The position numbers were made by a program, and so were the translations under genes. A DNA stretch of 64,000 nucleotides from a bacterium 336/3 (lineage in GTDB: Bacteria > Bacteroidota > Bacteroidia > Cytophagales > Thermonemataceae): the NCBI GenBank assembly GCA_001281695.1, contig LJIE01000001.1, positions 1,626,586 through 1,690,585 of the forward strand, in the 5' to 3' direction. The stretch's first letter is position 1, and the number at the start of each line of letters is the position of its first letter. The notes under the pieces were generated by a model. The model had not been told where the DNA came from and did no database searches. It was given only the letters and a program-made list of their open reading frames with translations. Below are positions 27,801-35,992 of this stretch, piece by piece.

Positions 27801-29534
27801 GGTATTACACCCTCCTGAAGTAATAGTATAACTAACACTATAAGTTCCTGCCGTACTGCTTGCTAAGTTAATTAGTCCACTCACAGCATTGATTGAGAGT
27901 CCAGCCGTAGAGGCAAAAGAGCCACCAGTTGGGTTTACAGTAGGGCTTGGGTTAGGGTCATTTTGACAAAAAGTATTACTTGGATAAGTAAATGTTGTAA
28001 TGGTTGGGTTGGGATTGATGGTAACATTAGTTGTCACTTGTCTTGAACAACTTCCCAAAGTTACAGTGTAAGTAACTGTATATGTACCAGTTGCAGAGGT
28101 GCTGGGTGTGATAACTCCAGTTGATGTATTTAAGCTTAATCCAGCAGGTAAGGCAGAAAAAGTCCCTCCAGCAGGAGTGAAAGTAGGTGTAGTTGGGCTA
28201 TCATTCACACAATAAGCTGTTTGAGAATAAGATAGTGTAGGAACAGCAGGAGCAGGATTGATTGTAACAGAAAAATTTTGAGTAGTACTACATCCCAAGT
28301 TTGTAACAGTATAATTGACATTATAAGTTCCTGTTATACTTGTAGTTAAGTCAATAACACCACTCACAGCATTGATAGAAAGTCCAGCAGTAGAGGCAAA
28401 AGAGCCACCAGCTGGGTTTACGGTAGGGCTTGGATTAGGGTCGTTTTGACAAAAAGTATTGCTTGGGTAAGTAAATGTTGTAATAGTTGGGTTGGGGTTT
28501 AAGGTAAAACTAGTATTGATAGTTTTAGTACAAAGCCCTGAACCAACAGAATAAGTGATGGTGTATGTACCTACTGTACTAGCTACAATATCAACTACTC
28601 CAGTTGAAGTATTGATAGAAAGCCCAGCAGGTAAGGCAGAGAAAGTCCCTCCAGCAGGAGTGAATGTAGGACTTGGGTTTGTATCTGATTTACAATAACT
28701 TGCTTGTGGATAGCTAAGTGTGGGGTTAGCAGGTTCTGCAATTACAGTTAAGTTGAAATTAGCTGTTTTATTACCACACAAATTACCAATAGTATAAGTA
28801 ATTGTATAAGAACCACCTGAACTGGCAGATAAATCAATTACCCCAGTAGTTGCATTGATAGAAAGTCCAGCAGGTGAGGCAGAAAAAGTCCCTCCAGCAG
28901 GAGTAAAAGTTGGTGTTGGGTCTGTTTCTAATTGACAATAACTTGCTTGAGGATAACTAAGCGTAGGATTAGCCACAGGCTGAAATAAATTAATATCAAA
29001 TGTCTCACTATCAATACAACCTGCTTGATTTACAGTATAAGTAATTGTATATGTACCTTGTGGTGTAAAAGAATTAAAACTAAGTAAACCTGTAGTTGTA
29101 TTGATAGAAAGTCCAGTAGCAGCAGGACTAATCGAAAAAGTCCCACCTGGAGGTCCAAAACTGCTGGGTTGCCTTTGAGAAGGTGGAGGCAAAGGGGTCA
29201 TACAAAGTTGCGTATTTGGATAGTTTATTGTGGCAATAGGCACATCCACAATAAACATAGAAGCATTTGCAGAACTTAATCCAACAGTGTATGTAACAAT
29301 ATAAGGGCCTCCAATCACAGATGTAGTTAAATCTATTTCCCCTGTGACAGGATTAACTACTAAGTTGGCTGAATTGCTTGAAAAAGTTCCGCCTACTGGA
29401 GTCGCTGTAATAGGTAGAGGGTTGGAGGGTGAGAACTTACAGAACTCGGTTGCTCCATAATCAAGAATCTGCCCTTTTGCACTCCAAGAAATAAATAAAA
29501 TTAAGATAGAAAAGTAGTGTAACAATAATCTCAT
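24804..29534 (-). CDS. SprB-like repeat adhesin with T9SS type B C-terminal domain
   Basis: This 1576-aa secreted protein begins with a signal peptide (about 1-21) and then carries about 15 beta modules of ~80 aa, each with a LSYxQxxYC.. start, a GGTFSA/GGSFAS turn, a GLSINxxTGxI strand and an YTVTYT strand. Two module kinds (starting NPTITTFTYPSNTFC and APAVPTLSYSQTAYC) alternate in the middle. After the array come an Ig-like segment (TTNGTRCGAGSVVL), an SprB-type repeat (GGQAPYIFTWSNGAT), one further beta module, and a C-terminal gliding-motility-associated/T9SS type B domain (LFVPNAFTPQNSDPKNQ to the terminus). Predicted as a cell-surface adhesin moved or exported by the gliding/T9SS machinery, with the adjacent PorP/SprF-OmpA protein as partner. 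The internal repeat DNA is described separately. Confidence 0.9.
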   Translation of the reverse strand: MRLLLHYFSILILFISWSAKGQILDYGATEFCKFSPSNPLPITATPVGGTFSSNSANLVVNPVTGEIDLTTSVIGGPYIVTYTVGLSSANASMFIVDVPIATINYPNTQLCMTPLPPPSQRQPSSFGPPGGTFSISPAATGLSINTTTGLLSFNSFTPQGTYTITYTVNQAGCIDSETFDINLFQPVANPTLSYPQASYCQLETDPTPTFTPAGGTFSASPAGLSINATTGVIDLSASSGGSYTITYTIGNLCGNKTANFNLTVIAEPANPTLSYPQASYCKSDTNPSPTFTPAGGTFSALPAGLSINTSTGVVDIVASTVGTYTITYSVGSGLCTKTINTSFTLNPNPTITTFTYPSNTFCQNDPNPSPTVNPAGGSFASTAGLSINAVSGVIDLTTSITGTYNVNYTVTNLGCSTTQNFSVTINPAPAVPTLSYSQTAYCVNDSPTTPTFTPAGGTFSALPAGLSLNTSTGVITPSTSATGTYTVTYTVTLGSCSRQVTTNVTINPNPTITTFTYPSNTFCQNDPNPSPTVNPTGGSFASTAGLSINAVSGLINLASSTAGTYSVSYTITSGGCNTTQNFSVTINPAPAVPTLSYSQTAYCVNDSPTTPTFTPAGGTFSALPAGLSLNTSTGVITPSTSATGTYTVTYTVTLGSCSRQVTTNVTINPNPTITTFTYPSNTFCQNDPNPSPTVNPTGGSFASTAGLSINAVSGLINLASSTAGTYSVSYTITSGGCNTTQNFSVTINPAPAVPTLSYSQTAYCVNDSPTTPTFTPAGGTFSALPAGLSLNTSTGVITPSTSATGTYTVTYTVTLGGCSRQVTTNVTINPNPVITTFTYPSNTFCQNDPNPSPTVNPTGGSFASTAGLSINAVSGLINLASSTAGTYSVSYTITSGGCSTTQNFSVTINPAPAVPTLSYSQTAYCVNDSPTTPTFTPAGGTFSALPAGLSLNKSTGVIKPSTSATGTYTVTYTVTLGSCSRQVTSSVTINPNPTITTFTYPSNTFCQNDPNPSPTVNPTGGSFASTAGLSINAVSGLINLASSTAGTYSVSYTITSGGCSTTQNFSVTINPLPTTPTVSYPQTSYCTTGTNPSPTVSQAGGTFSASPAGLSINASSGVINLASSTANSYTVTYTLTNGCGSNSGTFNVSIVTTPATPTISYSQPSYCTTDTNPSPTVSQAGGTFSALPVGLSINASTGVINLAGSTSGAYTITYTLANGSCTSSNTFTLTVVQTPTAPTTTNGTRCGAGSVVLTASGGTNGNYRWYEPDGTTLIAGETNNTYTTPSLVVASTTYFVSAVNGSCESARVPVQALVQLTPTTITVTGVITDVTTCNPANSGAVNISITGGQAPYIFTWSNGATVEDIANLTAGSYSVTVRDFFNCQSVVTSFTVGTNIPNLTLNVNANIIGINEGESTNLSVTGSQTLVSAVWSPAEGLSDANSLNPTANPNQTTTYTVTATDNRGCTNTSQITIEVFGSELFVPNAFTPQNSDPKNQSFKVFGNGIGEITLRIFDKLGQVVYETSNVAEATTTGWNGTFNGKDLPTGIFTWELKGKYLTGNELSYKGKKSGTVLLVR
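26320..28505 (-). repeat. 483-bp tandem repeat array inside the adhesin gene
   Basis: About 4.5 tandem units of 483 bp (161 aa, one pair of beta modules). Two neighbouring units are identical over 575 bp at a 483-bp offset: 27214-27788 equals 27697-28271 by my line-by-line comparison. The other units differ by scattered substitutions. The outer limits given here are approximate. All lengths are multiples of three, so copy changes keep the frame. Confidence 0.9.
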
Positions 29535-29661
29535 AACCTTAAACAGATTTTTAAGTATATGCGTCTAAGATATAAAAAAGTAAGTAGGTTTACAATTTCT
29601 CTTTATGAAAAAAAACTAAACTAAATGTAAGATTTTGAAAAGATTAGCAAGAAAAAAAAGG

Positions 29662-30237
29662 TTAATTTTCTATTTGTCGCCTCCAATTCCTTTTTTCAAT
29701 AGTTCTTACACTTTGCTCATCTTTTAAATAAAGTAAGTATTTTGAAAGAATTGTCAATTCTTTATCATCTTTTTCACCTTTAAACTCTTTGGAATAAATA
29801 GCATTTCCATAATTATTTGCAACCTTAGCAGGAGTATCATCTACAATCAGCACTCTTTTCAAATCATAACCTTTTCTTTTTACTTTAAAGAGTTTTTTAG
29901 CATATTCATAATGGCTTGTTACATCCAAATTATAATAACCATACTCATCAATTTGAGGCGAAATGATAGGCGTACAACGGCTTCTACCCCAGACAAAAGC
30001 TAAAGGAATATGATGAGGGATGATGTTTTTTACTATTTCGATAACATAATCGTCTGAAGCTGAAGACCAAATAGCTAACTGAAAATTCTCTGAACAGGTT
30101 TTTATAAATTCATCTAAGAAAGGACGTTTATAAACATAATAGTGAAAAACTTTAAAATCATAATTGTCATGTATCAATACTTTGGAAGCATGTATAAGCG
30201 TTTCATCTAAATCTAAAATAAGAAGTATTTTATTCAT
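29662..30237 (-). CDS. HAD-like phosphatase of the NIF/FCP1 type
   Basis: This 191-aa protein has the HAD signature LDLDETLIH at 8-16 (nucleophile Asp9, acid/base Asp11), motif II IWSSASDDYV near 55-64, and a final motif VLIVDDTPAKVANNYGNA at about 140-157 with the DD pair. That set fits the NLI-interacting factor/FCP1-like serine phosphatase subclass of the HAD superfamily, found in eukaryotes and sporadically in bacteria. It is cytosolic with no extra domains. The substrate is unknown. Downstream is the AT-rich spacer (29535-29661) before the adhesin gene, and upstream a terminator separates it from the outer-membrane protein gene. Confidence 0.85.
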   Translation of the reverse strand: MNKILLILDLDETLIHASKVLIHDNYDFKVFHYYVYKRPFLDEFIKTCSENFQLAIWSSASDDYVIEIVKNIIPHHIPLAFVWGRSRCTPIISPQIDEYGYYNLDVTSHYEYAKKLFKVKRKGYDLKRVLIVDDTPAKVANNYGNAIYSKEFKGEKDDKELTILSKYLLYLKDEQSVRTIEKRNWRRQIEN

Positions 30238-30253
30238 AAAGGTAAATAATAAA

Positions 30254-30283
30254 AAAAGCTACTATTGGTGTATAGTAGCTTTT
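30254..30283 (-). terminator. Intrinsic terminator of the outer-membrane protein gene
   Basis: Arms AAAAGCTACTAT (30254-30265) and ATAGTAGCTTTT (30272-30283) with a 6-nt loop. Read on the minus strand a U-run follows. It lies just downstream of the stop at 30305 and upstream of the HAD phosphatase start. Confidence 0.8.
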
Positions 30284-30304
30284 TGGTATGAAAGAATTAT
30301 GTTT

Positions 30305-31315
30305 TTACTCATTTTTACCAAATCCCAAACCTACACTTGCTGAAGGATATTTGCTTGCTGTGCCTACAATATGGAAAGAGAACCATCCAAGTTTTAATTT
30401 AAAGCCTAAAGCTAAACCTACTCTGCTACCTGTAAAATCTTGACTAATAGGATCTTTCATAACAACAGAGTTTGGAGAGTCACCTACTAAATATGTCCCT
30501 TTCAAATCCATACGAGTTTTGGAATTGTCATAACGTATGCCACCCATCAGAGTAAGTATAGGTAGTCTTTTTGATGCTAGAATTCCAAATGAAGTAGTAG
30601 TATTATTAAATACCCATTGTTGATCTCTAGGGTTAGTTGCTAAATTTGTAATTTCAATATCGTATTCAGCAATAGCTTTGTTGTAGTTAGCTACTAACGA
30701 TAAACTAAAATTTGATAAAGCAATGGATGGTATCCATTGTTTTAAATCATGTTTAAAACCAAATCCAAAAGAAGTGAAGGTAACAGCTCTGTCATCAAAT
30801 TGGATAGGAAAATAAAACACTCGAGCATTTAGCTCAGTATTTCGGATAAAACCAACATTAAATTGTACCGTTGGAAAAGGAAAAACAGGTAAACCACTGC
30901 CATTTAACAAACGAACAGTATCAGGTGTATTACCAGCACCTCCTGTTAATCTATTAATTAGTTTTGTACCACCATTACTAGCTCCTAAAACAGTAGCCGA
31001 ATTGCCTGTTTCTCCTGCAGGAATGATACCATTTTGTAAATTGAGACTACGAATATCGAAACTTTCCTGATCTTGAGGAATGAGAGTTGCATTTCCAATA
31101 AATTGGATGCCTACATTACCTGGTTTTAAAGGTCTTGCAGAGTGATGCCAACCTTCAGCTTGGGTAAGTCCTCCAATAATAGCAGCGGGTTCTGCATAAG
31201 CTTTGAAAAGTTTTGTTGCATCAGATTTTCCCAATAATAAAGTGTTTTGTAACCTTTCTTGTGCATGAGCATAAGAAACAAAAAAGATGAAGCACAAAAG
31301 ATATAGTTTTTTCAT
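30305..31315 (-). CDS. Predicted outer-membrane beta-barrel protein (DUF6588-like)
   Basis: This 336-aa exported protein has a signal peptide (about 1-18, SYAHAQ) and beta-strand-rich sequence with alternating hydrophobic residues and a C-terminal strand typical of outer membrane proteins (SASVGLGFGKNE). The N-terminal pattern LLLGKSDATKLFKAYAEPA with a GWHHSA turn resembles the DUF6588 family as I remember it, which is found in Bacteroidota; that assignment is not verified. It is followed by its own terminator, so it is probably monocistronic. No ligand or function can be deduced. Confidence 0.7.
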   Translation of the reverse strand: MKKLYLLCFIFFVSYAHAQERLQNTLLLGKSDATKLFKAYAEPAAIIGGLTQAEGWHHSARPLKPGNVGIQFIGNATLIPQDQESFDIRSLNLQNGIIPAGETGNSATVLGASNGGTKLINRLTGGAGNTPDTVRLLNGSGLPVFPFPTVQFNVGFIRNTELNARVFYFPIQFDDRAVTFTSFGFGFKHDLKQWIPSIALSNFSLSLVANYNKAIAEYDIEITNLATNPRDQQWVFNNTTTSFGILASKRLPILTLMGGIRYDNSKTRMDLKGTYLVGDSPNSVVMKDPISQDFTGSRVGLALGFKLKLGWFSFHIVGTASKYPSASVGLGFGKNE

Positions 31316-31392
31316 AGGTGTAAGCGTTTGAGAAGTATCAGTTCAGTGATTCAATTTAATAAAATGTAATGAGAAAAACAATCTTTTAAAAT

Positions 31393-32196
31393 TTAACCTT
31401 TGTAATTTTCAATAGCTTTTCTCACATTTCCATATTGGTTTAGAAGTTCTTTGGCTTGTGATTCTGAAATATGAAGCTCTTGGATAATCATTCTTATACC
31501 ACGTTCAATGAGCTTATGATTAGCCAGTTGCATATCTACCATTTTATTACCTTTAATCCTGCCGAGTTGTATCATGGTAACCGTAGAAATCATGTTGAGT
31601 ACGAGTTTTTGAGCCGTCCCAGCTTTCATGCGTGTACTGCCTGTTACAAACTCTGCTCCTACAATTACTTCTATGGGAACATTGGCATGTTTAGCCACTT
31701 CCGAATCGGGATTGCAAGTAATGCTCCCTGTAAAAACACCTTTTTCCTGAGCTTTTTGTAAACCTCCTATTACATAAGGTGTTCTACCAGAGGCTGCTAT
31801 ACCCACCAAAACATCCAATTCATTGATATTATAGGCTTCTAAATCTTTCCAAGCTTGCTCTCTGTCATCTTCAGCAAATTCTACGGCTTTTCGGATAGCC
31901 GAATCCCCTCCAGCTATCAGCCCAATGACCCAATCGTGAGGGACACCAAAAGTAGGAGGGCATTCAGAGGCATCTAAAATGCCCAATCTGCCACTTGTAC
32001 CAGCTCCAATATAAAACAATCGTCCTCCCATACGCATGCGAGGAACGATTTCAGAAACCAATTTTTCAATAGCAGGAATGGCTTTTTCTACAGCCAAAGG
32101 AACAGTTTTATCTTCATTATTGATGCCCTCTAAAAGTTCTTGAATTGATTTTTGTTCTAGATTCTCATATTTAGAAGAGGATTCTGTATAATTCAT
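31393..32196 (-). CDS. murQ: N-acetylmuramic acid 6-phosphate etherase MurQ
   Basis: MurQ cleaves the ether of MurNAc-6-phosphate to give GlcNAc-6-phosphate and lactate in cell wall recycling. The 267-aa protein has the SIS-domain signature YIGAGTSGRLGILDASECPP (about 62-81) and the ESPFV-type segment with MKAGTAQKLVLNM (about 190-202). It is shorter at the C-terminus than the E. coli enzyme (~298 aa), ending soon after the UBA-like segment, but looks complete. It lies 6 bp downstream of an APC permease on the same strand, so the two are likely cotranscribed. Upstream of the pair on the minus strand is an M23-family peptidase gene. Confidence 0.94.
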   Translation of the reverse strand: MNYTESSSKYENLEQKSIQELLEGINNEDKTVPLAVEKAIPAIEKLVSEIVPRMRMGGRLFYIGAGTSGRLGILDASECPPTFGVPHDWVIGLIAGGDSAIRKAVEFAEDDREQAWKDLEAYNINELDVLVGIAASGRTPYVIGGLQKAQEKGVFTGSITCNPDSEVAKHANVPIEVIVGAEFVTGSTRMKAGTAQKLVLNMISTVTMIQLGRIKGNKMVDMQLANHKLIERGIRMIIQELHISESQAKELLNQYGNVRKAIENYKG

Positions 32197-32202
32197 AAAA
32201 AG

Positions 32203-34101
32203 CTATGAGTTTGATGCTGCCAATTTACTCTTTTTATAACCATAATTGAAGTAAATCACAAGACCTACAGCAAGCCAAATCAAGAAACCAATCCAATTAT
32301 GAATGCCTATCTCAGACATCAAATAAAAATTAACTAGTAAGCCTAATACAGGAATAAGAGAAAGATTTCTCTTAAACGAAAGCCATGTCATTATTAAACA
32401 TACAAAGAAAAATACCCAAAGTGGTAAACGTTGAAAGAATAACTGAACTCCGCTTTTTTCTTTTTCTTCTTTCAAATGTGATTCTGCATTACTTATAACC
32501 ACTTGTTGTTCATCTTTCTTTTCTGCTGTAACTGATTTTGCTTTTTGTTCTTCTAATTTTTTAGAAAGTGAAATAACTGTATTTGTATTGCTAAACGTAA
32601 AGAAATCTTCAAGAGCTTTACCATTGTATTTTACAGATGCTACAACACCAATTACAAGAATAATAGGCATAACCCATTTAGCATTGTAATAAGGTACTTT
32701 GAAACGAGAATTGGCAATTTGTTCTTTGCCTTTTTCTGTATTTTGTAAAATTAAAATACCTCCACAAACCAAAATAAAAGCGAAAAGTGTTCCAATACTT
32801 GTTAAATCTACTACAAAGCCAATAGTAATGAAAGGAGTAGGAATCGCTACAAGCAAACCTGCTACAATTGTTGAATATGCAGGTGTTTTGAAGCGTGGAT
32901 GAATTGATGCAAAGCGTTTGGGTAAAAGTCCATCACGACTCATTGTCATCCAGATACGGGGTTGTCCTAATTGGAACACTAAAAGGACACTCGTCATAGC
33001 AAAAATAGCACTCACAGCTACAATTCCAGACAAGAAATCCATTTTAAGGAAGCTAAACATAGCAGCCAAAGGGTCATCAGTATTCAATTTCGTATAGTGC
33101 ATTACACCTGTAAGCGTAAGAGTTACAAGTACGTACAAAATAGTAGAAATAACTACTGATAAAATCATGGCTTTGGGTAAATCTCGTTGTGGATTTTTAC
33201 ACTCTTCTGCTGTAGTAGAAACAGCATCAAAACCAATATAAGAAAAGAAAATTGCAGCAATGCCTTTTAAAACACCTTCTGTTCCATTGGGTGCAAAAGG
33301 ATCCCAATTGGAAGTATTCACGTATCCAACACCTACTATAATGACAACAAATACTACAATAACTTTTACAGCAACCATAACATTACTGGCATTTTTAGAT
33401 TCTTTGATGCCAATGTACGCTAAAATAGAAACAAGAGCTACACTCATAAAAGCAGGTAAATCTCCAATAATTCTTAAACTTCCAATTTGAGGAGCTTTCA
33501 TCCATGCCAAATAACCTTCTTTAATATTTGGGGGTAAATCTTTTAATAAAACACCTTCAGAAAGCAATTTAGAACCTTCTTCAAATCCTAATTTTGCTTC
33601 TGTATAGTTAGTAGAAAGAAATTGTGGAAACTCAACCCCAAACCCTTGCAAAAAGCCCGTAAAATATCCTGACCACGAAATAGCCACTACAATATTACCC
33701 ACAGAATACTCTAAAATTAAAGCCCAGCCAATAATCCAAGCGACTAACTCACCAAAAGTTGCATAAGAATAGGTATAAGCACTACCACTAACAGGAATAA
33801 TAGAAGCAAATTGAGCATAGCACAAAGCTGAAAAAATACAGGCAATTGCTACAAATATAAATAACAACGAAACAGCAGGACCCCCATCATAAGAAGCTTT
33901 GCCTATGGTGGCAAAAATACCAGCTCCAATGATGGCAGCAATACCTAAAGAGGTTAAATCTAACAAACCCAAACTCTTACTGAGCCCTGAACTACCATGT
34001 TCTGATTCGGTGTATCCTGAGTTTACGTCTGATAAAATTTGGTCAATACTTTTTTTACGGAAGAGTTGTTTCACTTGTGTAATAGATTTTTTAACAAACA
34101 A
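32203..34101 (-). CDS. APC-superfamily amino acid permease
   Basis: This 632-aa integral membrane protein has about 12-14 predicted hydrophobic segments. The start of the APC fold is visible as LGIAAIIGAGIFATIGKAS (about 52-70), typical of the cationic amino acid transporter (CAT/YfnA-like) branch. A hydrophilic loop at about 165-205 and another charged cytoplasmic loop (KKLEEQKAKSVTAEKKDEQQ, about 525-560) are longer than usual. The substrate cannot be read from the sequence; amino acid uptake or exchange is the general role. It precedes murQ by 6 bp, and the pairing of a permease with murQ could be incidental or reflect recycling of wall-derived amino acids. Confidence 0.88.
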   Translation of the reverse strand: MFVKKSITQVKQLFRKKSIDQILSDVNSGYTESEHGSSGLSKSLGLLDLTSLGIAAIIGAGIFATIGKASYDGGPAVSLLFIFVAIACIFSALCYAQFASIIPVSGSAYTYSYATFGELVAWIIGWALILEYSVGNIVVAISWSGYFTGFLQGFGVEFPQFLSTNYTEAKLGFEEGSKLLSEGVLLKDLPPNIKEGYLAWMKAPQIGSLRIIGDLPAFMSVALVSILAYIGIKESKNASNVMVAVKVIVVFVVIIVGVGYVNTSNWDPFAPNGTEGVLKGIAAIFFSYIGFDAVSTTAEECKNPQRDLPKAMILSVVISTILYVLVTLTLTGVMHYTKLNTDDPLAAMFSFLKMDFLSGIVAVSAIFAMTSVLLVFQLGQPRIWMTMSRDGLLPKRFASIHPRFKTPAYSTIVAGLLVAIPTPFITIGFVVDLTSIGTLFAFILVCGGILILQNTEKGKEQIANSRFKVPYYNAKWVMPIILVIGVVASVKYNGKALEDFFTFSNTNTVISLSKKLEEQKAKSVTAEKKDEQQVVISNAESHLKEEKEKSGVQLFFQRLPLWVFFFVCLIMTWLSFKRNLSLIPVLGLLVNFYLMSEIGIHNWIGFLIWLAVGLVIYFNYGYKKSKLAASNS

Positions 34102-34140
34102 AACAGTAGATTTTTTTGCAAAAATAAAAATTTTGTTTGC

Positions 34141-34806
34141 CTATTTTATTAAACTACTTTGAAGTATAAAGTTTGAATTAGGGCAAATTTTTTGATAAAA
34201 TTCAATTTGTGAGCTTTCACAAACTCCAAAGAAATCCCCTTTTTTACCCTGTAAATCTAAAATAATCTGAAAATGTAGATGAGGTGACCAGTCGCCATTG
34301 ATAGGAAAATCTCCAAAATCTGCAAATTTTTCACCTTTCTTAATACTTTGTCTTTCCATCTTACCCTCCAAAGATTCCAGACTTAAATGTCCATAAAGTG
34401 TATAAAACGTAAGCTCCTCAATATAATGTTCTAAAATAATGGTTGGACCATAATCTCCAAAATTATTGTTATTCTGAAAGCTATGAATTACCCCATCACA
34501 AGGAGCAAAAACTGGTGTTCCTGCCTCTGCCCAAATATCAATGCCCAAATGAATATTACGAGCTCCTGTATCAGAACCAAAATGTTCACTTCTTCGATAA
34601 ATACTTCTTTTTTCTAAATATCCACCAATAGCAGCCTTTTTCTGATTAGAAGCAAGTATGTTTTTAAGCCATTTGTCGAAAGTGGCTGTATCCCAATGAG
34701 ATGCTTGAGAAAGTTCTGTGTTATTGGCAGAAAGATCTAAAACAAGAGTATCAGTTTCATCTAATTTAAAAGGGGTAACAGGAGCAAAATGGGTATTATT
34801 GAACAT
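34141..34806 (-). CDS. M23-type peptidoglycan endopeptidase domain protein
   Basis: This 221-aa protein has the LytM/M23 zinc site: His86 and Asp90 in NIHLGIDIW, His140 in TLYGHLS, and the HxH pair His176/His178 in SPHLHFQI. It is predicted to cleave peptide crossbridges. There is no signal peptide, transmembrane segment or LysM domain, so the location is uncertain: it may act on internalised fragments or be exported another way. The start at 34806 (MFNNTHF) gives the whole domain plus a short helical N-terminal stretch. The APC permease starts 40 bp downstream, and the first inverted-repeat element (34828-34895) lies 22 bp upstream of the start. Confidence 0.85.
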   Translation of the reverse strand: MFNNTHFAPVTPFKLDETDTLVLDLSANNTELSQASHWDTATFDKWLKNILASNQKKAAIGGYLEKRSIYRRSEHFGSDTGARNIHLGIDIWAEAGTPVFAPCDGVIHSFQNNNNFGDYGPTIILEHYIEELTFYTLYGHLSLESLEGKMERQSIKKGEKFADFGDFPINGDWSPHLHFQIILDLQGKKGDFFGVCESSQIEFYQKICPNSNFILQSSLIK

Positions 34807-34827
34807 CGGACTATTTTTTTAATGTGG

Positions 34828-34895
34828 AAACCTATAAGGTTTTGTAATGAGTCTACTTTTAGTTTTTGATATACAATTTTAAACCTTATAGGTTT
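34828..34895. repeat. Interspersed inverted-repeat element, copy 1
   Basis: AAACCTATAAGGTTT (34828-34842) and its exact reverse complement AAACCTTATAGGTTT (34881-34895) enclose 38 bp. Each arm is itself an inverted repeat (AAACC-N5-GGTTT). It lies in the spacer between the M23 gene and the divergent glycosyltransferase gene. The same arms recur at 38168-38245 and 50310-50378 with unrelated centres. Confidence 0.85.
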
Positions 34896-34960
34896 AAAAA
34901 ACACTTTTATTTGAGTATAAAGTGATATTTTGTTTAATTTGCTTTCCAAAAATCTGAATT

Positions 34961-35956
34961 TTGAATAAGAAATCCAAAATACTCGTTATACGTTTTTCGT
35001 CTATTGGTGACTGTATTTGGGTAACGCCTGTACTTCGTTGCCTGAAAGAACAGTTAAATTGTGAATTGCATTTTGCCACCAAAAAGGCTTATGAAGAGCT
35101 TTTTGAATGCAATCCACACGTTGATAAATTACAACTTTTAGATGAAAAAGGCTTGAACAATCTGATTTCAAGACTTAAAACAGAAAATTACGATTACATC
35201 ATTGATTTACACAAAAACTTAAGGACTTTGTGGCTCAAGATGCGTTTATGGGGAGTGAAAAGTTATTCATATCCCAAACTCACCTTCCAAAAATGGCAGT
35301 ATGTAAGCCTTAGAAAAAAAGATGCTTTGCCTCAAAATCATGTAGCTGATAGATACTTACAAACTGTTGAACCTTTGGGGGTAAAACCTGATAACAAAGG
35401 TTTGGAACTTATTATTCCTGAAAGAAATATTGTTCAAAAAGATTATTTTCCTGTATCGCATCAAAATGGATTTGTGGCTTTTGTGATAGGGGCAAGCTAT
35501 TATACTAAAAGATTACCACTTGAGAAATTGATAGAATTTTGTGAAAATATACAAAAGCCTGTGGTGTTGGTGGGTGGTAAAGAGGACAAAGAAATAGCAA
35601 ATGAAATAGAAATTTATTTTGCAGAAAAACGCCCTGATTTTATTTTAAACTTGTGTGGAAAGCTCAATATTGGGCAATCTGCTTCTGTGGTGAGCCAAGC
35701 AGAATATCTATACGGACACGATACAGGCTTGATGCACATTGCAGCCTGTTTTCAGAAGAAAATATATGCCATTTTTGGAGGCACAACACCTGAACTGGGT
35801 TTGTATCCATACCAAACTCCCCACAAAATTATTGAAAACAAAGATTTAGATTGCCGACCCTGCTCCAGATTAGGCAAAAAAACTTGTCCCAAAGGTCATT
35901 TTAATTGTATGATGACTTTGAGTAATGAGAAAATTGAAAAAAATAATGAGAGTTGA
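34961..35956 (+). CDS. Glycosyltransferase family 9 (heptosyltransferase-like)
   Basis: This 331-aa GT-B-fold protein has the GT9 features: N-terminal ILVIRFSSIGDCIWVTPVL (about 7-25) and the conserved second-domain segment YGHDTGLMHIAACFQK (about 250-265) with the downstream AIFGGTTPELGLYPY. A pair of Cys in DCRPCSR near the end is also common in the family. GT9 enzymes add heptose or related sugars to lipopolysaccharide core; the acceptor here is not known. The frame opens with TTG at 34961 with no ATG close by, so it probably uses a TTG start. Upstream lies inverted-repeat copy 1. Confidence 0.88.
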   Translation: MNKKSKILVIRFSSIGDCIWVTPVLRCLKEQLNCELHFATKKAYEELFECNPHVDKLQLLDEKGLNNLISRLKTENYDYIIDLHKNLRTLWLKMRLWGVKSYSYPKLTFQKWQYVSLRKKDALPQNHVADRYLQTVEPLGVKPDNKGLELIIPERNIVQKDYFPVSHQNGFVAFVIGASYYTKRLPLEKLIEFCENIQKPVVLVGGKEDKEIANEIEIYFAEKRPDFILNLCGKLNIGQSASVVSQAEYLYGHDTGLMHIAACFQKKIYAIFGGTTPELGLYPYQTPHKIIENKDLDCRPCSRLGKKTCPKGHFNCMMTLSNEKIEKNNES

Positions 35957-35992
35957 ATAGTTATCAGTTTATAATCAAAACCATTATCTCAA

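Noticed and set aside
26320-28505. CRISPR-like periodicity
   Set aside because: The repeats are 483 bp, coding and in frame, without short repeats and unique spacers.
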